Positions 22,224 to 32,804 of a stretch of DNA of 64,000 bases are shown piece after piece (positions within the stretch are counted from its first letter, which is position 1; each line of letters begins with the position of its first letter). The stretch spans positions 1-64,000 of the forward strand of contig JAMKCH010007185.1 of assembly GCA_023653785.1 (NCBI GenBank), written 5' to 3'. Source of the DNA: Ophioderma brevispina. Taxonomy: Eukaryota; Echinodermata; Ophiuroidea; Amphilepidida; Ophiodermatidae. Below the pieces are notes generated by a model. That model saw only the letters and a program-made list of their open reading frames with translations, was not told the origin of the DNA and made no database searches. Both the position numbers and the translations under genes were made by a program.

Positions 22224-22780
22224 GGTGGTGCCAGGTGATTATGTTGACGCAAGTGAGTTGACCAACTGAAATCAAGTGATATATGGATGGGGTGACCTAA
22301 TCGGAAGGGACACTTTGGCGATGTACATCATGTGACATTCAAGAAAGGGGCCATTTAGGGGCCACAAAGAGGCAGCCGCCAAAAGGCTCAGAGGAAGAGT
22401 CAAGCCAAGAAGTGGCCATTTTACGAAGAGTAAATCATCCCAACATAGTCAAACTACTGGCATATAATTGAGGAAAATTTCATTAAACTTGATTGTAAGT
22501 AATGGAGTAGCTGATCAGTCTCTGAGGAAGTATCTCGATGACCACAAAGGCAATGTTTTCTTGGCAACTCTTGAGAAATGGGTACAAGAAGAAGTATGCG
22601 CGCCATTCATACCGCCACAAGGCGTGTGGAGGGGCGCTTGAAGGGGAGAAGAAAACCTGGGGTGCATCGCCGACATCAAGAGCATCCAACTGTCTTCTCT
22701 TTGGAAACGGTTCGTCTCCGTGCCTCCCAAGTGCAGACTTCCGGGCATTCTCACAAGAGGATAGATCGCACAAAAGGTTT
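22224..22780 (+). CDS. Protein kinase domain exon: N-lobe, hinge, catalytic loop, DFG (multiple frame breaks)
   Basis: Acceptor TTTTCAATACCAG|G opens with VVPGDYVDASELTN in the phase left by 21,730. Kinase landmarks follow in order across shifting frames. They are the glycine loop IGR..HFGDV (about 22,299-22,325), the helix C to beta-4 stretch EVAILRRVNHPNIVKLLAY (22,409-22,464), and hinge/helix D SLRKYLDDHKGNVFLATLEK (from 22,519). The catalytic loop appears as HR + DIK (22,665-22,680, with one extra C splitting HRD) and then SNCLLFGNGS. The DFG site appears as ADFR (22,733-22,744). HRDIKxxN rather than HRDLAAR points to a Ser/Thr or TKL-type enzyme. At least five frame changes or stops are needed, and DFG reads DFR. 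The copy is a pseudogene or the sequence has indel errors. The 3' border is uncertain. Confidence 0.72.
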
Positions 22781-22843
22781 AAAAGACATCTGACTTAGTC
22801 CAACTGACTCCGATTCAGAAAAGGATTGGACTAAATTTTGGAC

Positions 22844-23180
22844 TTAAAGGCTGTTCCGATCGTCTCTGGGACCCCCCTGATTTAACCGGAAGAGTATTAC
22901 ATTTTGCAAGGTTGTATTTTTACTTGTCATACTGAAATTTCAGCTTTCAAATCCATCTTTCTCAAAGATTACAGAGATAAATAAACTTACCATTTTAATG
23001 GTTAACCTCAATATTAGCACACAGGTAGTGAATAGGGCGTTGCACTATGCATTATTGGTCTAGCATCAAAACCGCAAGTTTGTTTCCCACGGTACTTGAT
23101 GGTCAGTTGGTACAAGGAAAACCGCAAGTTTGTTTCCCACTTACTTGATGGTCAATGTGTACAAGTGTCCAGGCGCTCAT
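22844..23180 (+). repeat. Repeat family B, copy 2 (without the MITE)
   Basis: It begins TTAAAGGCTGTTCCGATCGT and follows copy 1 (11,247) through CTGGGACCCCCCTGATTTAACC and AAATCCATCTTTC. It then crosses the point where copy 1 holds the MITE: CCTCAATATTAGCACA here against CATCAATTTAACACGC there. It ends with two adjoining copies of a 50-bp segment, AAAACCGCAAGTTTGTTTCC (23,069 and about 23,118). Confidence 0.65.
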
Positions 23181-23199
23181 ATCAAGTAGGGAACCGATA

Positions 23200-24200
23200 G
23201 AAAAATCAAAACAAGGCACCTAAAGCAATATTAAAAAAGAGATACAAGGGTAGTAATGAGACTAATCAAAAATCTATGGTGCGTCTATCTGGCAAGTGAA
23301 GTCCCCTTTTGGATTCGTTGCCAAACGAATCCCAATGAACGGGTTTCGTCTCTGGAATTGGGGAAACATTTTTTGGCGATTTGTCTTTTTGGGTCCACGA
23401 CCACTATTCCCTCTTCCCTTTCGTGGACCCCCCCCAAAGACAGGATGCAGGATGGCCACATTTTTTATTTGTGTACTATATATGGAATACTCTTGACCAA
23501 ATAAGGAACGCCGTGGCACAAAAGCCCAATCTTGATCTGGTTACGGTATAGTTTTTGACCAGCGCACATGCCTCGGGAGCAGGTCTTCTTCACTATCCCC
23601 AAAGGGCAGCTATTTATTTTTTATTCTTTTTTGGACTTAGAATTTCCCTCTATAACCCACAGACTTCTATGCTCAAACGGAAAAAAAATAATGAAAATTT
23701 ATATTAAAAGAGACACTATATCTAGGTCAGCTACATAACCACAAGACCAGCGAGGATTGGGTTTCCTGTTTGTTCCAGATTTGCAATTCGAAATCCTTGA
23801 TACCGCCTTATAACATAACCATTTACGGAATAAATCGCTAATGATATTGTGGTCAGCAATCAGTAAGGAAGAGCTCTGCTCTGGATTGTTGCCACAAATA
23901 TTGCTCCAGGAGCATGAGTGGTGGTCAAAAATCTCAACTTGCTCGATGAACAAAACAAGATTCAACCTAATTGAACGGGCCGTTTTTGGATTTTGACCTG
24001 GTGTGATTGTGAAAGGACGGTTTTGTAGATTTCAATCAAAAGCTGAAATGGTCTCGTCTTTTCGGGGAAAAAAAAAAAAAAACAAAAAAAATTAAAAAAA
24101 CAAAAAAAAAATTTGATGAGGAACAATAAAAACGACCCACAAAAACGGCGAACGATTCGGAGAAAGTAAGTGAGCACAAAAGTTGGTCAATTTACACGCA
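23200..24200. other. Unassigned intronic stretch
   Basis: No exon is supported. An A-rich tract (24,067-24,112) reads as a lysine/phenylalanine-rich chance frame. The frames at 23,256-23,519 overlap on both strands and are not recognised. Confidence 0.35.
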
Positions 24201-24217
24201 AATACCATCCGTTTGGA

Positions 24218-24335
24218 AAGAATTTAGTATTGTGCCATCATTCCAAACTCTATGAATTCGGCAGCCTCAACGGGCATAAAATGCCATGGTGAAGGACGTG
24301 GGTGGCAGAATATGAATTCATCCCGGAATTTGTTT
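24218..24335. mobile_element. Short palindromic MITE, diverged copy 3
   Basis: GAATTTAGTATTGTGCCATC (24,223) and GGTGGCAGAATATGAATTCA (24,310) are inverted copies of each other. The core TATGAATTCGGCAGCCTCAACGG resembles the core of copies 1 and 2. Confidence 0.6.
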
Positions 24336-25395
24336 GTAATTTGTAACATATGTATGTAAAGTTTATTTTTTCTCATTTCATGTACGGTAGGATAAACAAC
24401 CGTTGTCATAAGAAAGTAACTTGGTTTGAAGATCAGACTTACATTCAGTACTGTAGCCTAGGAGTAGGAGCATGTTTTTATTTTATTTACTAAATTGTGT
24501 TTTCATAAAGATTGACATAGAAATTCACTCAAAAATTCCTAAAATCCTTATATGAACTGAATATTGCATTTTTATTCAAAAACAAATCCTTAAATACCGG
24601 GGTGGGGTGGTCGTCCTTGCTGTCAGTGTGTCTTGTTTCATCTGACCGTTTCTATTTTCTCGGAGACTGAGGGGTCGCGCGTTCATGCAACTGGTGGGTG
24701 GGTACGGCGGTCGGTAAGTATGTAATTATGTTTCTAAAATTGAAAAAAAAAAATGGCCGTTAAATTGAAACCCGGTGTGAAAATTCTCAAGCTGGAATAA
24801 TACCGAAAAGGCATTTGGGGAAGAAAATGGATGTGACCGTAGCGATTGCATGTCACTTTTCCGTGTTTGCGAGCACTGAAGTACCCATCAAAAAAAGTTC
24901 AATGTTCTCGTTAGGTATAGGTTCAGACCTAAATTACTGAACAACCCAGATAACATTCAAGCAAAAAAAACCGCCATAGAACCGGGGTAGGATTCGTTAG
25001 CAGGAGTGCAAGAATCAGTCTTGATCTCAAATAATGAATTTGCGGGAATCATCTAATTCGACACTGTGTAATTCTAAAGTTACGAGGAATCAAACATTGA
25101 TTCCCACAATCAAATTTACAAAGAATATGACGAGAATCGATTCTCGATTCTCGCTGAAATATAAGCCTAATGAACCCCTTCGTTTTTCCGGGAGATATTT
25201 GAGATTCAGTTTTCATTTCCACCATTCGCTATTGACAGATTGATAACGTTTAATCTCTCGCGCAGTAGTACCAATTTAGATCTTTCGCAGTCTGTGGACA
25301 AGACTACACTGTGGGAAATACCAGACCGTCCGTTACCAATTTAGATAATATCTTCGCAGTCTGTGCACAAGCACTACACCGTGGGAAATTCCAGA
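24336..25395. other. Unassigned intronic stretch
   Basis: No exon is supported. A partial direct repeat is present: ACCAATTTAGAT...TCTTCGCAGTCTGTG occurs near 25,270 and again near 25,335, each followed by an ACACNGTGGGAAAT word. Confidence 0.4.
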
Positions 25396-26245
25396 CCGCC
25401 ATAGTGGGTGGGTGCCCCTTGACCGCCAACGAAGACAGTTTGTATTGGTTAGTGGATAAAAGTTCATCGGTCATTCACAGTCAAAGAAGGTTTCAAATGG
25501 GGGAAAGTTGGTGTATGACATGAAATTGGAGGGGGGGTGTGATGTTTGATGCCGAAAATTTTGAAGGTCACGACAAAGGTCATTAGGGGTCATTCAGGGT
25601 CAAAGGAGGTCAAATGGGGTAAACATTGGTGTACAGACAAAACTGGGGGGTGGGTAACTGTTGATGCCGAAAAATTTAAAGGTTAAGCCAAGGTCATTCC
25701 GGGGTCATTCAGGTCAATGGGGTAAACCATTGGTGTATGGACATGGAAACTTAGCGGTGGCGTTGATTGTTGCTGCCCAAAATCTGATAAGGTCATGGAC
25801 AAGGGTAATTAGGGGTCATTCAAGGTCAGAGGATGTCAACATGGGTGTATCCCGAAAAAAACATTGGTGGGTGGGTGCCCCTTGACCTTCCGGAGACAGA
25901 GTTTGTATGGTTAGTGGATCAAAAGGTCATCAGGAGTTATTCAAGGTCTAAGGGGCAAAGGGGGTACCATTGGTATATATGAACATGAAACTTGGGGGTG
26001 GGGTGGATGTGATTTCCCGAAAATTTAAAAGGCACAACAAAGTCATGGGTTCATTCAAGGTCAAAGGAGGTCAAATGGGGTTAACATTGGTGTATGGACT
26101 TGAAAATTGGAGGGTGGGGTTGATCGTTGATTGCCAAGGGGTCATCAGGGCTATTCAAGGTCAAAGGAACCGCAAAACCAAAGTTTCATCAAGCCAAGTG
26201 ATCGCGAAACCAGGTTATCGCGAAAACCGGGGACCGCCTAGTGTA
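25396..26245 (+). repeat. GGTCA-rich dispersed element, plus-strand copy
   Basis: It begins near GGTGGGTGCCCCTTGACC and contains about six loose units of GGTCATTCAAGGTCAAAGGAG...AAATGGGGTAAACATTGGTG at roughly 140-190-bp spacing. It ends GCGAAAACCGGGGACCGCC at 26,219-26,237. The same ends and unit occur in reverse at 42,140-42,530. Two copies sharing both termini make it a mobile or formerly mobile element, not a purely local satellite. Confidence 0.7.
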
Positions 26246-26445
26246 AAAAATAGATCCCTTCACGGAGCACGATGGTTAATTTATGTTACAGTCTGCGTTA
26301 CCCGCCAACCCAACATACCCACAAAAACAGTACGTGCAACAACGAATCATCCCCCGGGCGGTGAACGCGCGCTTTTTAAATACAGCCAAAAGGCTCTAAG
26401 TAAATGCCACCCAGTTCATACGTCAGGGCTGTGAATATAAGAATA

Positions 26446-26745
26446 AGAGTTTAAACTTCAACTGCCACACCGGAGAATTTTTTTCCCGAATAATTTCGAG
26501 ACTCAACTGGTCTCTTCAGAGCGGGTAGATGAGTGAGGTGTGAGATCTGGTTTGTGTTTCTAAGTTCAGATGTAGTATTTCTAGAAGGTCTTGGTTGGGG
26601 GTCCCTCTGATATGTAATCCCCTCCCAAACTTTTCTAGTATCTCATTCAATCTACCCGCTGATGAAGAGCAGAAGAGACCGTTGGGGTCTCGAAATATTT
26701 GGGAAACCAAACATTCTTGGTGAGTGCAGTTGAAGTTTAAAACTA
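26446..26745. repeat. Inverted repeat with CTGA(T)GA...CGAAA stem-loop motifs
   Basis: The arm at 26,446-26,545 is the inverted counterpart of 26,640-26,745. Shared words include GTTGAAGTTTAAA, GAGACC/GGTCTCGAAAT and CTACCCGCT. Each arm carries a GAGACC-loop-GGTCTC-type hairpin followed by GAAA; the right arm has CTGATGA ahead of it. The minus-strand open frame across it (26,516-26,839) is not recognised as a protein. Confidence 0.6.
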
Positions 26746-26966
26746 ATTTAGATAGCCAAAAGTCTGTCATTTTTCTTTTGAGGGAGCAGGACTGCACAAG
26801 AATCCCAGTATATAAACTTAGATTGCTATGTTTTGACAAAGGTGGTTATTATAAATTTTAGTGTCAGACAGCTTAACCAAATGATAAACATCATGGAACG
26901 ACCATAGTTTCTTATCAGGACATTTAAACCAAAGTTGGTGACTTAGTCGTCTACACAGTATTTGTA

Positions 26967-27292
26967 GGGCAAGAGTGATCCAGTGGAAATATCAACACAA
27001 CAACCCATGACCTGAAGGTTGTGGGTTCGAGTCCCGCTGGAGCTAACATGCTGTGCACTTGGGCAAGACACTTTACCTTGGTTGCCTTTCTTCACCCAGG
27101 AGAGAACAGAAGAGCTGTTTGGGGAATATCACAATCTAAGTGCCGATAGGTAGTGTGCCAATTAGCTGAATGGGCTGGCAGCAAATCTTAATGAAGTGAC
27201 GTGATGGCAGCATAATAATGTGTAACCACATCTTGAGCACCCCGCAGGATGCATATGTGCACATTATAAATCAACATTATTATTATAAATAT
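26967..27292 (+). mobile_element. tRNA-derived SINE, copy 1
   Basis: The head looks like a tRNA: an A-box-like GTGATCCAGTGG (about 26,975) and a B box GGTTCGAGTCC (27,023-27,033). The body contains GTGCACTTGGGCAAGACACTTTACC, a word typical of animal tRNA SINE bodies. It ends ACATTATAAATCAACATTATTATTATA, similar to the ends of CR1/L2-like LINEs, which may have mobilised it. A second copy is at 35,735-36,090. It lies in the intron before the kinase C-lobe exon. Confidence 0.75.
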
Positions 27293-27368
27293 AGACTTTA
27301 GTCTATAGCATAAACACTAAAATTCCTACTTTTTGGCCATTTGCAACATTTTGTCCCTACAGAGAGAA

Positions 27369-27426
27369 CACTTTATTAACCAAAAATACTATTTCAATGG
27401 AAATAGTATTTTTGGTTAATAAAGTG
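27369..27426. repeat. Perfect 27-bp-arm hairpin
   Basis: Left arm 27,369-27,395 and right arm 27,400-27,426 are exact reverse complements around a 4-base AATG loop. The arms start CACTTTATTAACC and end GGTTAATAAAGTG. No mismatch over 27 pairs suggests recent origin, or an assembly or replication fold-back. Confidence 0.9.
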
Positions 27427-28101
27427 GAAAATGAGTATCACTTTTTATTGGTTTGTAATACTTACCCCAAAATTTTGTGATGGTACCAACATATAACAAG
27501 TTCGTTTCACTGATGTCTACAAGTGATACTGAATTATTGAATAAGCTTGCAAATTATGTATATCTTGCAAATAATTTGTGATATGTTATCCATACCATTG
27601 ATGATGTATAAATTGTGATAAGGTGTTTCTTTTAAGATGATATTCTTACTAGTGTAATGTATATGTGGGCCATTGGCCTTATGTACTACTGTTAATAAAT
27701 TCTCTCTTTTGAGAGAACTAATCTAATCTAAAATACTATCTCACAAAAAATATCAGCACATTATACAAGTACATTTAGGTGGTTCCATAAGGAAATACAA
27801 TGTACAAACAGGTATAGTGTTGCCTTTGATGATATATAATAATACATTGCATACAGTATTTACCAATAAAATTGATTTCACGCAACATTTTCAGTTACCT
27901 TAGGACTCACTCTAGGATTAGGTTCAAGTGCCATTCCAACCTTACATGTTATCATGCTAAACTGGCTTTTTAATAAAACATAACAGAAAAATTAAAACTT
28001 CTCTTGGCTTCACTGCCGGTGGGGACACATTTTCTGGATTGTTATTAATACACCTATTCCAAGCAGGCACTTTCCAGCTAAAGTGGGATTTTGTTAGTAC
28101 A

Positions 28102-28103
<2 letters not shown>

Positions 28104-28146
<43 letters not shown>
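28104..28146. repeat. (TG)n microsatellite
   Basis: About 20 uninterrupted TG dinucleotides lie in the intron upstream of the kinase C-lobe exon. Confidence 0.95.
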
Positions 28147-28150
<4 letters not shown>

Positions 28151-28628
28151 GTCTTTTTCTCCAATTTTCTATCCAATATGGGCCCTTTTCTGTCCAAAAT
28201 GAACTCTTTTGCATGGTAAGTTGGGTAAGGCCAAACCAGTTATTTTTTTATACCCAACTTCATTCCCAAAATTGAGAACATCAGAGTTCATTTAACGAAA
28301 TCCTCCTCTGGGGCGCACCAGGGGAAAATTCACATGACTAATGGTTTTACACTTTGTATTTTGTAACTGTTCTGAACACTCTCAAGTAATAAGTGAGTGT
28401 GCCCAGTTAACATTAATTTTTTTGTATCGAAATGGATTATAGTTATGTAGTCCTTGCATTTGCCTGTAAGTTGTACAAAAATCTAAAATCCAATAATGGG
28501 AATGGAAATATGGAAGTAATGGGTGTATGAAATTCATTGGGCTTGAATTGAATATCGTTTTGTATGATTGATTTCCTTTAATCTGTTCATGTCAAAGTCA
28601 TTACGAGTGGATTAATTTTTGTTAACAG

Positions 28629-28913
28629 CTACAAAGACAGGAAAAGGCTCCATGCCATGGACAGCCCCTGAAGTCTTGGACAAAGTGTGCTTCTCCACCG
28701 CCTCCGACATCTACGGCCTTGCAGTGCTGTTTTGGGAGATGTATACTCAGAAGGTTCCTGAAACAACTGCCGACAAGATGTGTGGGCAACCGCTAGATGG
28801 TGAATTGCGGGCCCTATTTCCAGACTACATGCTCAGGCTTCTACCTCTATGCTGGTGTAAGGATTACAAAGAGAGGCCTACCATTCAGAGGGTGAAGGAT
28901 ATGATTCCTCATG
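28629..28913 (+). CDS. Protein kinase domain, activation segment and C-lobe exon (intact)
   Basis: Acceptor TTTTTGTTAACAG|CT and donor CCTCATG|GTATGT bound a 285-bp exon that is open throughout. In order it shows KTGKGSMPWTAPEVL (activation-segment end with the P+1 loop and APE motif, subdomain VIII) and ASDIYGLAVLFWEMYTQ (subdomain IX, with the invariant Asp). Then comes a helix G-H region with PDYMLRLLPLCW, and ERPTIQRVKDMI (subdomain XI, with the invariant Arg). This is a convincing eukaryotic protein kinase C-lobe. It continues the N-lobe exon at 22,224 across an intron of about 5.9 kb and splices in phase 1 to the terminal exon. The DIYGxAVLxWEM pattern is common in TKL/RIPK-type kinases. 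It is the best preserved coding sequence in the window. Confidence 0.9.
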
Positions 28914-29604
28914 GTATGTCACATTCTTTTAAACAGTTTGTTTTTCTGGTAGTTGCAGGCTTACTAAGTATATACTGGCCAATGTATGGGTATATTTACA
29001 CAGCATCTAAATGAACTGCAAGTACATACTTGTTCTACGCTCTTACACTATCCATAGACGCTTGGTAAATGGCGGGTATGGACCATGCTGGCCATGATGA
29101 TTCTTATCAGTCTTAAGCCACAGGATTTATGGTTCCATCTAATTTACATGAATTAAAGGCACTATCAATGATTTGCTAAATTAGAAAATAAAAAAAAATC
29201 ATCAAAAATCAGATTTTTGCATGTGACAAGTACAAGTACCCTAAACATACCCTACAAGTGATAAGGCCATAAGCAACCTAATAAGAACAAAATCTGATAT
29301 ATTGGGTCATTACTGTCCATACAGACACTTTCTACAACACGTAACTGAATGGAGGGTCCTATCTTTGAACACTACCGTTCAATCCTTCAGTTGGAAAAAT
29401 TAACTGATGAGAATTCTACAGACTTATCCTTCACTTTTAAGCTATTCCTGCAAATTTCATATATTCAGATCTCTTTCAGATCTCTTGCTAATAGTGTCTT
29501 TAAATGCTGGTCTCTCTAAACCTCTTGTGATTGCTTAGTTTGCTACATCGAACATCAATTTTTGCAAATAAGAAGAGAGATCAATTGAATTCAATCACTT
29601 TGTT

Positions 29605-29630
29605 CTTTCTTTCTTTCTTTCTTTCTTCCA
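29605..29630 (+). repeat. (TTCT)n tract serving as polypyrimidine tract
   Basis: Six TTCT-type units run directly into the CCAG acceptor of the terminal exon, so a tetranucleotide microsatellite seems to supply the polypyrimidine tract. Confidence 0.8.
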
Positions 29631-29631
29631 G

Positions 29632-29702
29632 ACTCGGCTGGGGTTGGCAGCAATACACAGCGTGGGAGAAGTGGATCATCCATTCCCATGGATACTAACT
29701 GA
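29632..29702 (+). CDS. Terminal exon of the kinase gene
   Basis: After the CTTCCAG acceptor, the carried G plus AC makes Asp, and the frame continues SAGVGSNTQRGRSGSSIPMD, TN and a TGA stop at 29,700-29,702. The tail after subdomain XI is short (24 residues), Gly/Ser-rich and without a further domain, so the protein ends just past its kinase domain. Phase agreement with 28,913 supports it. No clear AATAAA signal was found in the next 100 bases. Confidence 0.78.
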
Positions 29703-29829
29703 GCCTTTAAAGATAGTACAGAAAGAAAGAAATGACTGAAAGATCCCTACTTTGTTAAATACCAAAGAGCTTAAATATCTCACCGCAGGGCTTGATGTAC
29801 TTGGTTAATATTTGGTACACACTATAGAT

Positions 29830-30529
29830 CTACACGGCCGTTTTCTTCTTACTACGTGGTATCCTATACGCAGCTAACAACAACCATGTCCTACCACGGC
29901 CAGCTACTGCAAACAGTACACCTGGGCCTAATTGCGAGCCGTAGCTGCAAGATAGGGCTTACAAAGTACACAGTTATTAGACATACAATGATGTGGCTAC
30001 TCTGATGCACCTACCCCAATGGCTACCCTGTAGTTGCCCACTAGGTGGAGAGAAGGTGGATGTTGTGTAGAAAGTACCGGAGTAGACAGCATCTACCACG
30101 TAGCTACCCCGGGGTTACCACGACGCCATTTGAGAGTGGATGAAAAATTTCATGAAATGAGGGCGCTATACACTTGTTCTCTGTTAAGCGTTTTTTTAGG
30201 AAAATCATTAGGAAATTCAAATCGAGCATCGTCAAAAAACCCCATATTCATGCACATGTATTAAATAATGCAAATATATGCCAAAAATATCTAAAAAAAA
30301 CAAAATTGGCCCTGAGATAATACCGCGCGCGCTGAGAGGCCGGTTACCACCAACGTCGCTAACTTACGACGGGGGAAGGAGGGAGACAGCCGCTGTGTGT
30401 ACACTATCCGTCTATGCGGCAAAAATACACCGAATTCTGGCCAGCGAGTGTACGTCTAGTGAAGTAGGTAATCCATGTCTACTCGGTAGTAGCTGTGTGG
30501 TAACTACCATGAAGAAATTGGCCGTGTAG
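29830..30529. mobile_element. DNA element with CTACACGGCC ends
   Basis: The left end CTACACGGCCGTTTTCTTC and the right end GAAGAAATTGGCCGTGTAG are inverted copies, and looser similarity extends to about 60 bp. The 700-bp interior has no recognised protein; frames at 30,034-30,264 and 30,278-30,529 are probably chance. Target duplication is unclear. It lies just 3' of the kinase stop codon and so may be inside the 3' UTR or just beyond. Confidence 0.6.
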
Positions 30530-30559
30530 AGTGGGCTACATTGTTCATGTGGTAGTCCA

Positions 30560-31130
30560 GAAGTTGATTAACAATTAAGACGACAGTCTGGGGATCAAAC
30601 TATAGCAAATCTACATTTAATTATTTTGATGAATTGCAGAGATTGATGAATTGATGATTGATATAATGTGATTGACAATTTTATTATAATAAGAGCAGGT
30701 ATGTCCTTATATGTTTTGGCAAGAGAAAAAAATCCAATAATATTAATGATGCAAGAAGCTTGAGCTGAATTGACAAAAATAGTTCTTAAAAAAAAAAAAA
30801 TGGTTTCAATTCTAATAAAATGACAAATAATTGCATGATAGGTTGCATGACCAGCTGTACAATATTTTTTGCAGTGTTGGGGCGGTGCGCGCTAATAAGT
30901 ATTGCATCATACGGAAGCATCTGATGCATAAGTAATTAAAAATATTGACATTTTAACTACTTTTAACTATTTGTAATATTCAATTACAAATATTCTGTTT
31001 TGCTAGATGAAACGGCTCGAAACTAATCCATTGTGAATAAAAGGCAGTAGTCAGTTAATGCCTTGTAAAGAGGTCCAAAAATGTCATCATTCCCCTGGCT
31101 AAAAAGTCATTGGGATATATTGCGAGTGAG
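30560..31130. other. Unassigned AT-rich stretch
   Basis: No gene seen. It includes an A run at 30,788-30,800 and a TTAACTA-rich patch near 30,950. Confidence 0.35.
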
Positions 31131-31177
31131 TGAGAGTGTGTGTGACAGAGAGAGAATGTGTGTGTGCGCGCGCGCAC
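31131..31177. repeat. GT/GA/GC simple repeat
   Basis: A GTGTGTGACAGAGAGAG tract passes into a TGTGTGTGCGCGCGCGC tract. Confidence 0.85.
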
Positions 31178-31214
31178 GCCGCTTCCATTTGGTTAGATTA
31201 ACTTGGTTAGGTTG

Positions 31215-31515
31215 ACTAAAAAGGCGAACTTCTACCAGATCCCAAGGTCCAAATTTGACGAAATTTGGTATGTTGGTAGTGGTGCATGCAAGTAATACCC
31301 GCACACTGTGGCATCATTATATGTGCATACTAATGAGCTCATTTGCATATTTGCTCTGATTGGCTCATTACTAAAATGGTAAACTTCTACCAGATCCCAA
31401 TGTCCAAATTTGACAAAACTTGGTATGTGGGTAGCGTGCATGCAAGTAATGCCCATGCATCCTGCCATTACTATTTTCAAATTATAATGAGCTCATTTGC
31501 ATATTTGCTCCCAGC
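31215..31515 (+). repeat. Tandem pair of about 160-bp units
   Basis: Unit 1 (31,221-31,363) and unit 2 (31,379-31,511) both run from AACTTCTACCAGATCCCAA through TTTGGTATGT/CTTGGTATGT and GTGCATGCAAGTAAT to AATGAGCTCATTTGCATATT. They differ at scattered sites. Followed by CCAGGGGGATCTTGCAAGTTTA, the same end word as at 34,670. Confidence 0.8.
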
Positions 31516-31539
31516 CAGGGGGATCTTGCAAGTTTAATT

Positions 31540-32762
31540 TGAAGTATTTTTAGAGTGTTTTGAGGGGGAAATTATGCTACTACAATCAAGATTGAAGACT
31601 TTTATAAAGACTATGTTCAGTATTAGTTTAGTTTTCACAAATATTCACTCTTTAATCAATTATTAAAACTAAGAAAGTGAAATTATGAGTGTTGTTTAGC
31701 CTTTTACCCAAGTTACAGCATTAGAACTTTGTTTTCCTTGTACATGGCAGGGGACAATAATCATGAAATTTGCATGAAATTAGACAAATATTTTCTCCCT
31801 CAGGGAAAGTGGCAGATGGTTTGACTTGAGGAATTTGCCCCTGTGTGTCTCTCCCATACTGCCCACGATTCCACTTTCCACCCCTAGCAAGCACCACCAC
31901 TTCCTTCATCCCAGGTATCAAAATACTCGATTTTTACCAAGTCTGGGAATTTTATGTCTGTAAGAAGGTTGGCCCCTTTTTCCAAAACATTGACCAAAAA
32001 TATTTTTAATGCTGTTGCATTTTGGAATAGGGAGTTATTCCTGATATGTATAGAAAATGCCACAGGGCTTCAGTCCCCAAAATTATTGGTTATGAGTATT
32101 ATAGCTAGGGATTAATTCTAATAGGTTTGAAGAAAATGGATCTTGTGTAAATTTTGGATGTTATTTCTGCCTTTGTAATTTAGCCATTGATGCTGCTAAC
32201 AACAAAACTTGTATGCATTGCACAATTGTCCTAAAATAAAGATATCATGACAATATAAAAAAAATCAATGTGAATTCAATTTATACCAACAAAAATGTAA
32301 ATACATTGGTATTTTTTAAATCAGGTGACAAAAGTTCAAATTTTTTAGAGAAATGTAGCTTTAAAAAGCAATAATCTTTATTTTTAAAGGGCCTTTGTGA
32401 CCCCAACCTCATCCCCCTACTTACCTCCCAAAAATTTGAGATTTTTTATATTATCTGAACCGTTGCCAGCAATCCAATTATGTACCTATCTTACTGCAAA
32501 TTTGGTCGTATCTCTGTAAAAAATTGGCATTTTGTATTAATTCTGTCCGCAAATGGACCAATTACGCACAGTGGCCTATGGACCGTGGTTTCAAGCACGT
32601 GCTCATAAGAACACAAAACCGGCAAGATCGGAATCAACTCAAATTTTGTGAATAAGTTTTTTTCTAGTACTCTCGTGACAATGAATAAACGAGATGCTGG
32701 AATCCGAATTGCACTTTAAATTAGAATACTCTAAGAGCAAGTTTATTTTAATGGCATTTTTT

Positions 32763-32804
<42 letters not shown>

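Noticed and set aside
25970..26434. 154-codon plus-strand open frame, one of the longest in the window
   Set aside because: Most of it translates the GGTCA repeat units and no domain is seen.
28039..28275. Frame with a Cys-Val run
   Set aside because: Translation of the (TG)n microsatellite.
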